Shown here one piece after another: positions 1-4,781 of a stretch of 5,390 nt of DNA. How positions within the stretch are numbered: the stretch's first letter is position 1; each line of letters begins with the position of its first letter. The notes beneath the pieces are model-generated. The model did not search any database. It was not told where the DNA came from and worked only from the letters and a program-made list of their open reading frames with translations. The translations under genes and the position numbers were made by a program. This DNA is from an uncultured Oscillospiraceae bacterium (lineage in GTDB: Bacteria; Bacillota; Clostridia; Oscillospirales; Oscillospiraceae), in the NCBI GenBank assembly GCA_905236265.1, contig CAJOOV010000164.1, forward strand, positions 1-5,390. Direction: 5' to 3'.

Positions 1-134
1 CCCAGAATCACGTTCTGCCGCTCATAGTCCCGGACAATCTCCGTCACCCGTTCCGGGGACGTGCCCACCATTGCGGCCAGTTGGGATTTGGACAGCGTGC
101 AGTCGCCCTCCAGCAGCTTTAGCAGTTGATCCAT
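1..134 (-). CDS. Lrp/AsnC-like transcription regulator, N-terminal part (runs off left edge)
   Basis: Only the first 44 codons are visible; the rest lies beyond the left edge. The start is the ATG at 132-134 (minus strand), chosen because a strong Shine-Dalgarno GGGAGG (about 142-147) sits 7 nt upstream and a good promoter lies further upstream. The visible peptide begins MDQLLKLLEG and continues with a pattern typical of the Lrp/AsnC winged helix-turn-helix: a short leading helix, then KSQLAAMVGTSPERV, then a recognition-like helix and the ending RQNVIL, matching the family's 'eLA..vg.S...v...v..le..gvI.G' pattern. The family binds DNA as dimers or octamers and often senses amino acids through a C-terminal RAM domain, which cannot be seen here. 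The target and ligand are therefore unknown. It could also be another small HTH protein with the same fold. It is transcribed separately from the upstream hydrolase operon. Confidence 0.75.
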   Translation of the reverse strand, partial: MDQLLKLLEGDCTLSKSQLAAMVGTSPERVTEIVRDYERQNVIL

Positions 135-140
135 TTTGAT

Positions 141-147
141 TCCTCCC
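141..147 (-). promoter_or_regulatory. Shine-Dalgarno site of the Lrp-like gene
   Basis: The minus strand reads GGGAGGA followed by about 7 nt and then ATG at 134. This decides the start of the partial gene at the left edge. Confidence 0.75.
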
Positions 148-200
148 GATGATACGCTATATGGTCGCCTTCTGCAGGTGAAAGCGCCGATACGGGCTCT

Positions 201-229
201 ATTATATGCCATTCCCGTTCTGATTACAA
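201..229 (-). promoter_or_regulatory. Sigma-A promoter of the Lrp-like gene
   Basis: On the minus strand, a -35 box TTGTAA (224-229) is followed by a 17-bp spacer and a perfect -10 box TATAAT (201-206). The predicted transcription start is near 194, giving a leader of about 60 nt before the ATG at 134. The promoter begins directly after the U-rich tail of the hydrolase-operon terminator, so the two units are insulated from each other in very little space. The call rests on sequence match alone. Confidence 0.75.
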
Positions 230-269
230 GACAGAAAACCGGAGCCTCCCCAAAGGAGACCCCGGTTTT
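229..269 (-). terminator. Rho-independent terminator of the ftsE-ftsX-hydrolase operon
   Basis: The outer stem pairs AAAACCGG (235-242) with CCGGTTTT (262-269), and an inner stem CTCC/GGAG (246-249 with 255-258) closes a 5-nt loop; a small internal loop separates the two. Read on the minus strand, the hairpin starts 15 nt after the hydrolase stop codon and ends in TTTT followed by a pyrimidine-rich CTGTCTTGT tail. The A-run on the other side could let it work on the plus strand too, but no plus-strand gene needs it. Confidence 0.85.
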
Positions 270-284
270 GGTCAATGAATTGAA

Positions 285-1760
285 TCACACACGCCGTACC
301 GCAAGGATGGGCTTGTAGTAGACGGAGCAATAGGTGATGCCGTAATTGGTGCCCAGTGCGCTGAGGAGCTGCCCACCGCCGGCGTAGAAGCCCACATGGC
401 CTTCATAGCACACGATGTCACCCACCTGCATATTGTCCACGCTCACCGACTTGCCGAAGCTGCGGAAGGAGGCGGACTGGCGGGGAGAGCTGATGCCCAT
501 CTGTCCCAGCACCGCATGGACGAAGCCGGAGCAGTCAATGCCGTTGGTGAGGCTGTTGCCGCCCCAGACATAGCGGTTGCCCACATACTGGGAGGCAATG
601 TCGATGATGCTGGAGCCGCTGACGCTTCCGGAGGGGTTCTTGCCGGTACTTACAGTGACGGTTTTTTCCTCCACCACTTCCTCGGCCTCATCGTCCACAT
701 CCTCAAACAGCTCCAGCACCTCCTCCTCGGCGGAGGTGTCCTCAAAATAGGTCTCCTCCACCTCGGTCTCTGCGGCTGCGGCAGCTTCAGCCTCCCGCTC
801 CTGCTGGGCGGCGGCAGCAGCGGCCTCCTGCTGGCGCTGGCGCTCGGCGGCCTCTTCCCGCTCCCGGCGCTCTGCCTCCTTGCGGGCGGCCTCCTCCTGA
901 CGGCGGCGCTCCTCCGCCTCACGGCGGCGCTGTTCCTCCAGTGCCTTGCGAGCCTTCTCCTCGGCGAGCTGCTGCTCAGCGGCGGAGATCTGGCCTACCA
1001 GCTGCTCCTGCTGGGCGGAAAGGGCGGCAATCTGCTTGGAGTACACCTCTTCGTTGGCGAGAACCTCCTGCAGTACCTTCTCCTCCTGCTCGGCAGCGTC
1101 CTCCTGCTCCGCCTTCTCCTGCTCAAGCTGCTCCTGCGCTGCCTTCTGCTCTGCCTGCTCCTCCTCCAGCTTGGTCTCTGCTGCGGAGACGGCCAGACGG
1201 GCGGCGTCCAGATTTTCCAGTGTGTCGTTGTCGTACTTCATCACATCGTTGACAAAGCTGAACCGATCCAGCAGGTCGGAGAAGCTGGAGGCCTGAAAGA
1301 GAATCTCCCAATAGGAGACCGTTCCCTGCTCCTCCATGCCCCGGACACGCTCCAGAAAGCGCTGGTAATACAGGTCTTCATCCGCCTGCGCCTGTGCCAG
1401 CTCGTCCTGCGTCTCGGCAATGAGCTGGGTATAATCGTCAATAATATCCTGCGTGGCGTTGATCTGGTCAGCCAGCAGGCCGATCTGCTCGTCAATGGCA
1501 TCCAGCCGCTCCATTGCGGAGTTCTCCTGCTGCTCCAGCTCGCCCAGCGTCTTTTTCGCCTGAGACTGCTGGTCGGCAAGGCTGGACTTCTGTGCCTTCA
1601 GGGCGTCGATGTCCGACTGGGTGATGGCGTTGCCGTAGACCACCACGTTCACCACCAGCGGGAGCAGCATCAGCACGGCCATCACCAGTGCCATGACCGC
1701 AACCAGAACACGCCGTAAATCCCACTTGCTTTGCTTTTGTTTGTTGTTGGGTTGTGTCAT
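285..1760 (-). CDS. Secreted coiled-coil NlpC/P60 peptidoglycan hydrolase, predicted FtsEX partner (CwlO/PcsB-like)
   Basis: This 491-residue protein should cleave peptide bonds in peptidoglycan stem peptides outside the membrane. A basic N-terminus and a hydrophobic segment (about 18-45) form a signal peptide or anchor. Residues about 46-270 are heptad-like coiled coil; the stretch around 148-182 (SYWEILFQASSFSDLLDRF) matches the conserved part of PcsB/CwlO coiled-coil domains. Residues about 262-335 are a Glu/Arg/Ala/Gln low-complexity helix, followed by an acidic linker to about 366. The NlpC/P60 domain covers about 383-491, with YVWGG (397-401), catalytic Cys410 in IDCSGF and His455 in GHVGFY. 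Where most relatives have a third His (sometimes Asn or Gln), this protein has Ser467. The start has a GGGAGGG ribosome site 7 nt away. It lies 15 bp after ftsX and is the last gene of the operon. FtsEX activation is inferred from known FtsEX-CwlO and FtsEX-PcsB pairs and gene order. Confidence 0.92.
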   Translation of the reverse strand: MTQPNNKQKQSKWDLRRVLVAVMALVMAVLMLLPLVVNVVVYGNAITQSDIDALKAQKSSLADQQSQAKKTLGELEQQENSAMERLDAIDEQIGLLADQINATQDIIDDYTQLIAETQDELAQAQADEDLYYQRFLERVRGMEEQGTVSYWEILFQASSFSDLLDRFSFVNDVMKYDNDTLENLDAARLAVSAAETKLEEEQAEQKAAQEQLEQEKAEQEDAAEQEEKVLQEVLANEEVYSKQIAALSAQQEQLVGQISAAEQQLAEEKARKALEEQRRREAEERRRQEEAARKEAERREREEAAERQRQQEAAAAAAQQEREAEAAAAAETEVEETYFEDTSAEEEVLELFEDVDDEAEEVVEEKTVTVSTGKNPSGSVSGSSIIDIASQYVGNRYVWGGNSLTNGIDCSGFVHAVLGQMGISSPRQSASFRSFGKSVSVDNMQVGDIVCYEGHVGFYAGGGQLLSALGTNYGITYCSVYYKPILAVRRV

Positions 1761-1767
1761 ACCTGCG

Positions 1768-1774
1768 CCCTCCC
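1768..1774 (-). promoter_or_regulatory. Shine-Dalgarno site of the NlpC/P60 hydrolase gene
   Basis: The minus strand carries GGGAGGG in the 15-bp gap after the ftsX stop codon (1776-1778), 7 nt before the ATG at 1760. It supports the start and independent translation of the hydrolase within the operon. Confidence 0.8.
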
Positions 1775-1775
1775 A

Positions 1776-2663
1776 TTAAACCTTCAGGAATTTGTTAATC
1801 GTAATCAGGCTGCCCAGCACGCCCACTGCAAGGCCGATGCCGCCGAAGGTAAACACCAGCGGCTTCACCAGCTCCTGAAACGGGATGATATAGACCAGCT
1901 TTACATGGCTGTAGACATTCACTGCCTCGGTGAGGAGCTGATAAATCCCCCACTGCACCAGCGTGGCCAGAATGGCGCTGCCCACGCCCAGCAGGATCCC
2001 CTCCACCACGAAGGGCCAGCGGACAAAGGCGTTCGTTGCGCCCACCATCTTCATAATGGCAATCTCCCCCTCGCGGCCTGAGGTTGCCAGCTTGATGGCG
2101 TTGGAGATGATAAAGAAGGACACCACCACCAGCACCACCACCATAATCATGGCAATGACTACAGTGACGTTGCGCAGGGTGATAAACCCGTTTGCCACAT
2201 CCAATGCGGCGGAGATACTGGCAATTCCCGCAATGGAGCGCACCTGAGCGATGGTGTCAGCCAGAAGGTCGATGTCCTTCACCTGTATGCTGAAGCGTCC
2301 CCGCAGCACTGAGGCGGGCAGGTCTGAGTACAGGCTGTCGTCCTCCAGCTCGCTGACGAAGTTCTCTCTGGCCTCTTCACGGGTAATATAGCGGTATTCT
2401 GCAACATTGTCAATAGCGGCGATATCCTTTCCCAGCGCCATGCCCTGCTCGTCGCTCATATCTTCGTCCACATAGGCGAGAAACTCATTTTCCTGCATCA
2501 GTGCATCAAGATTGCGCTCCAGATTCAGCGCAAGCAGGACAAAGCTGCCCATAATCACCAGACAGGAGGCCATTATGCCGATGGAGGCGAAGGTCATAAA
2601 CCCGTGGCTCCCGGCGCCGTGGAATCCCTCTTTGATATAATAACCTATATTAATACGTCTCAT
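1776..2663 (-). CDS. ftsX: Cell-division ABC transporter-like permease FtsX
   Basis: FtsX is the membrane subunit of FtsEX, which transmits ATP-driven conformational change to an extracellular peptidoglycan hydrolase. At 295 residues it has the usual family length. The N-terminus (INIGYYIKEGF, about 4-14) is the conserved amphipathic FtsX start. TM1 is about 22-46; a large extracellular loop about 47-165 contains the family's LPAS motif (115-118); TM2 is about 166-188; the cytoplasmic coupling segment REGEIAIMKMVGAT (197-210) contacts FtsE; TM3 is about 213-237 and TM4 about 267-290. The ATG overlaps the end of ftsE by 14 nt, and the nearest GGAG is 16 nt upstream, too far for a normal ribosome site, so translational coupling to ftsE is likely. 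This start is kept because it gives the conserved N-terminus. The only other close candidates would be MacB-like permeases, but the length and the ftsE neighbour favour FtsX. Confidence 0.96.
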   Translation of the reverse strand: MRRINIGYYIKEGFHGAGSHGFMTFASIGIMASCLVIMGSFVLLALNLERNLDALMQENEFLAYVDEDMSDEQGMALGKDIAAIDNVAEYRYITREEARENFVSELEDDSLYSDLPASVLRGRFSIQVKDIDLLADTIAQVRSIAGIASISAALDVANGFITLRNVTVVIAMIMVVVLVVVSFFIISNAIKLATSGREGEIAIMKMVGATNAFVRWPFVVEGILLGVGSAILATLVQWGIYQLLTEAVNVYSHVKLVYIIPFQELVKPLVFTFGGIGLAVGVLGSLITINKFLKV

Positions 2664-3342
2664 AGTCGTACAAACCGTTCTCCATATCGCTGGTCACCAG
2701 CCCGCTGTCGATACTGATGACACGCTTGTTAAAGCAGTTCACCAGATCCCGCTCATGGGTCACCACAAGCACCGTCGTCCCCAGCTGGTTGATCTTTTCC
2801 AAAATGCACATGATCTCGTAGCTGCGCTCCGGGTCAAGATTTCCGGTGGGCTCGTCGGCAATGATCGTCTCTGGGTTGTTCACCAGCGCACGGGCAATGG
2901 CCACACGCTGCTGCTCGCCGCCGGAGAGCTCGCCGGGGTAGCAGTCCGCCTTTGCGGACAGACCCACCAGCTCCAGCACCTGAGGAATCCGCTCCCGGAT
3001 GATCTGGTTGCTGGCATTGACCACCCGCATGGCAAATTCCAGATTGCCCCGCACGGTGCGGTTTTCAATGAGCCGGAAGTCCTGAAAGACGATGCCCAGC
3101 GTCCGGCGCAGATAGGGCACCTTCCGCTTGGGAAGGGAGCCCAGATCGAAATCGCCTACAAAAATGCCCCCGGAGGTAATCCGCTCCTCTGCGGTGATGA
3201 GCTTGATAATGGTACTTTTGCCCGACCCGGAGGGACCCACCAAAAAGACAAACTCTCCGTCCTCAATGACGAAGGAAACCCCGTGCAGCGCCTCGGTAAA
3301 GTTGCTGTCATAGGTCTTTTTTACATTGGTAAACTGAATCAT
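2650..3342 (-). CDS. ftsE: Cell-division ATP-binding protein FtsE
   Basis: FtsE is the cytoplasmic ATPase that pairs with FtsX at the division site or along the side wall to switch on a peptidoglycan hydrolase. The 230-residue length is standard. All ABC motifs are intact: Walker A GPSGSGKST (36-44), Q-loop Gln87 in VFQDFRL, signature LSGGEQQRVAIARAL (139-153), Walker B IIADEPTGNLD (160-170, with Asp163 and catalytic Glu164) and the H-loop His196 in VTHERD. The start ATG at 3340-3342 gives the conserved MIQFTNVKKTY opening; the ribosome site is GGGGGAA, 5 nt upstream, less canonical than its neighbours' sites. It is the first gene of the ftsE-ftsX-hydrolase operon and is preceded by a perfect sigma-A promoter and a leader of about 90 nt with possible secondary structure. 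LolD/MacB-type ATPases are similar, but the ftsX overlap settles the identity. Confidence 0.97.
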   Translation of the reverse strand: MIQFTNVKKTYDSNFTEALHGVSFVIEDGEFVFLVGPSGSGKSTIIKLITAEERITSGGIFVGDFDLGSLPKRKVPYLRRTLGIVFQDFRLIENRTVRGNLEFAMRVVNASNQIIRERIPQVLELVGLSAKADCYPGELSGGEQQRVAIARALVNNPETIIADEPTGNLDPERSYEIMCILEKINQLGTTVLVVTHERDLVNCFNKRVISIDSGLVTSDMENGLYDYETY

Positions 3343-3367
3343 AGTTTCCCCCGCCGTCTATCTCACA

Positions 3368-3412
3368 GCAGCCCCGGTGCGAATGTGTTTTCACCTTCAA
3401 CACCGCCGCTGC
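3368..3412 (-). repeat. Imperfect inverted repeat in the ftsE operon leader
   Basis: On the plus strand GCAGC-CC-CGGTG (3368-3379) faces CACCG-CC-GCTGC (3401-3412): two 5-bp stems separated by a symmetric 2x2 mismatch, with a 21-nt apical region. In the minus-strand RNA it would form a hairpin with a GG/GG internal loop in the 5' leader, ending about 25 nt before the ftsE start codon. A weaker alternative pairing, GTGTT/AACAC (3385-3389 with 3399-3403), overlaps it. It is not followed by a U-run before ftsE, so it is not a simple attenuator. Its function is unknown. Confidence 0.45.
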
Positions 3413-3436
3413 ACTCCAATCGTTTCGACAGAAACT

Positions 3437-3465
3437 ATTATATCCCCTCCTGCTGTTTATGTCAA
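3437..3465 (-). promoter_or_regulatory. Perfect-consensus sigma-A promoter of the ftsE-ftsX-hydrolase operon
   Basis: On the minus strand a perfect -35 box TTGACA (3460-3465), a 17-bp spacer and a perfect -10 box TATAAT (3437-3442) are present. The predicted transcription start is near 3430, leaving a leader of about 88 nt to ftsE. A small inverted repeat GTTTC-GACA-GAAAC (3422-3435) covers the predicted start point and could be a 5'-end hairpin or an operator half-site pair. Confidence 0.88.
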
Positions 3466-3499
3466 TCACTGTTTACAAAATCTTTATAATTCATCCAAT

Positions 3500-3534
3500 T
3501 AAAATCCCTGTTTTCGTAGAAAACAGGGATTTTA
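3500..3534 (-). terminator. Strong hairpin terminator after the PucR-like gene
   Basis: A perfect 16-bp stem with a 3-nt loop (GTA on the plus strand, 3516-3518) carries the core TCCCTGTTTTC/GAAAACAGGGA flanked by A-run and T-run. It begins 32 nt after the stop codon of the PucR-like gene at 3567 and ends in TTTTAATT on the minus strand. The A/T symmetry makes it potentially bidirectional. It separates the regulator gene from the ftsE promoter, which starts 34 bp further on. Confidence 0.9.
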
Positions 3535-3566
3535 TCAAACAAATTGTGGTGACATTTGTTACAGAA

Positions 3567-4658
3567 TCAGGATTTTATGCCTCTTGAGCGAAGATACTGC
3601 TTTACCATCAGGGCGACCTTGAAGGTGATGGCGTCGTCGAACTCCCGCAGGTCAAGCCCGGTGAGCTTTTTGATCTTTTCCAGCCGGTAAACCAGTGTGT
3701 TGCGGTGGACAAAGAGCTTTCGTGCCGTCTCGGACACGTTCAGGTTGTTTTCAAAGAACTTATTGATGGTAAACAGGGTCTCCTGATCCAGAGAGTCAAT
3801 GGGATTTTTCTTAAAGACCTCCTGCAGGAACATCTCGCAAAGGGTGGTGGGGAGCTGGTAGATCAGCCGTCCGATGCCCAGATTGTCATAGTTGACAATG
3901 GTGCGCTCGGTGTCAAAGACCTTGCCCACGTCAATGGCCATCTGCGCCTCTTTATAGGCACGGGCCAGATCCCGGATGTGCCCCACCACGGTGCCGATGC
4001 CGATGACCACTTTGATCTTCAGCTCGTTTTCCAGTGCGGTAGCCATCTGCTGAGCCATGTTAATCAGCTCCTTGCCGGTGATGTTCTCCTGCACCTGCTT
4101 AATCAGAACCACATCCGTCTCACTGACGGAGACCACAAAATCGCTCTGCCGGTCGGGATAGATGGAGTAGATCACATCCACGGCGGTCAGGTCGGTCATG
4201 CCCACCTGACGGATCAGGAACACTGCACGAAACGCCTCCGTGGCAAAGTGGAGATCCTTTGCTCTGGCGTAGATGTCCCCCAGCATAATATTGTCGGAGA
4301 TAATATTCTTCAGGAAGGTCGCCTTGTCGTGCTTCTCCTCATAATAGACCTTGGCACCGTTCAGGGCAACCGCAGCCATGGAGCAAATCAGCCTTGCCTG
4401 ATCGTCCTCCCCCTGAACAAACACCGCATAGTCAAATTGGGAGCTCCACCCGCTCAGCGCCTTAAACGTCTTTCCCTCCGCAACCGTAATCTCCTCCCGG
4501 CGGGCGTTGATTGTGTGTACTACAGCAGACCAGCTCTCACCGATCACCGGAAGATCGTTGCAGGCAATGACAGTCCCGCTCTCATCAATCACGCCGATGA
4601 CCCGATTGGTACTCTCCTTCATCTGGAGCACTACACTTTGGAACATGCGGTTGGACAT
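3567..4658 (-). CDS. PucR/CdaR-family helix-turn-helix transcription regulator
   Basis: This 363-residue cytoplasmic protein is a predicted DNA-binding regulator. The C-terminus (about 293-352) is the PucR-type HTH (HTH_30): NVSETARKLFVHRNTLVYRL (307-326) is its hallmark, followed by KIKKLTGLDL. The middle (about 125-255) resembles the degenerate GGDEF-like domain common in this family, including the IGIGTVVGHIRDLARAYKEA stretch (219-238). The N-terminal ~110 residues begin with a segment (VIGVIDESGTVIACND, 20-35) that recalls the sensor region of CdaR-type sugar-diacid regulators, but this match is weak. The ATG at 4656-4658 has the ribosome site AGGTGA 6 nt away; the later Met5 has none. 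It is monocistronic, with its own promoter and terminator. Family members respond to purines, sugar diacids, amino acids or other small molecules; nothing here identifies the ligand or the target genes. A role in controlling the adjacent ftsE operon is possible but unsupported. Confidence 0.88.
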   Translation of the reverse strand: MSNRMFQSVVLQMKESTNRVIGVIDESGTVIACNDLPVIGESWSAVVHTINARREEITVAEGKTFKALSGWSSQFDYAVFVQGEDDQARLICSMAAVALNGAKVYYEEKHDKATFLKNIISDNIMLGDIYARAKDLHFATEAFRAVFLIRQVGMTDLTAVDVIYSIYPDRQSDFVVSVSETDVVLIKQVQENITGKELINMAQQMATALENELKIKVVIGIGTVVGHIRDLARAYKEAQMAIDVGKVFDTERTIVNYDNLGIGRLIYQLPTTLCEMFLQEVFKKNPIDSLDQETLFTINKFFENNLNVSETARKLFVHRNTLVYRLEKIKKLTGLDLREFDDAITFKVALMVKQYLRSRGIKS

Positions 4659-4664
4659 AGGATC

Positions 4665-4670
4665 TCACCT
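4665..4670 (-). promoter_or_regulatory. Shine-Dalgarno site of the PucR-like gene
   Basis: The minus strand carries AGGTGA 6 nt before the ATG at 4658, within a purine-rich stretch. It favours this start over the in-frame ATG four codons later (4644-4646). Confidence 0.7.
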
Positions 4671-4681
4671 CTCCCTTCCCT

Positions 4682-4712
4682 GTACAGCTTCAAACAGGCA
4701 GCGCACCTGTAC
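4682..4712 (-). repeat. Overlapping inverted motifs in the PucR-like gene leader
   Basis: On the plus strand GTACAG (4682-4687) and CTGTAC (4707-4712) form an inverted repeat with 19 nt between. Inside it lies ACAGG (4694-4698), which can pair with CCTGT on either side (in the minus sense the order is ACAGG, CCTGT, ACAGG). The leader RNA could thus form alternative hairpins, or the DNA could hold spaced half-sites for a dimeric regulator. Neither is demonstrated. Confidence 0.35.
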
Positions 4713-4730
4713 CCCTCTCACTACAGTTCC

Positions 4731-4759
4731 ATTATACAGTCTGACAGGGAGAATTTCAA
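4731..4759 (-). promoter_or_regulatory. Sigma-A promoter of the PucR-like gene
   Basis: On the minus strand a -35 box TTGAAA (4754-4759, one mismatch to consensus), a 17-bp spacer and a perfect -10 TATAAT (4731-4736) are present. The predicted start is near 4724, giving a leader of about 65 nt. The -35 box lies only 22 bp beyond the stop codon of the pseudouridine synthase gene, with no clear minus-strand terminator between, so some readthrough from that gene is likely. Confidence 0.8.
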
Positions 4760-4781
4760 TAGTTTTCCCGATTTTATTTGT

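Noticed and set aside
135..318. Small plus-strand frame across the left intergenic region
   Set aside because: It runs through the terminator and the promoter of the minus-strand genes, and its predicted product has no recognisable features.
396..1718. Plus-strand open frame of 440 codons opposite the hydrolase gene
   Set aside because: Its product is a Leu-rich low-complexity string, the expected mirror of the Glu (GAG) and Gln (CAG) codons on the other strand. It has no recognisable domain, and the minus-strand gene is clearly the real one.
3385..3403. GTGTT/AACAC hairpin as an attenuator before ftsE
   Set aside because: The stem is only 5 bp and no U-run follows before the start codon; it competes with the larger inverted repeat and is better treated as an alternative pairing.
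2755..3489. Plus-strand open frame of 244 codons opposite ftsE
   Set aside because: It is a shadow of ftsE, whose ABC motifs are all intact on the minus strand; no ribosome site or conserved motif supports the plus frame.
4747..4769. Hairpin GGGAGAA/TTTTCCC as a terminator for the pseudouridine synthase gene
   Set aside because: The T-rich tail lies on the plus-strand side, where no gene ends. In the minus-strand RNA the stem has an A-C mismatch and no U-run follows. It also overlaps the promoter of the PucR-like gene.
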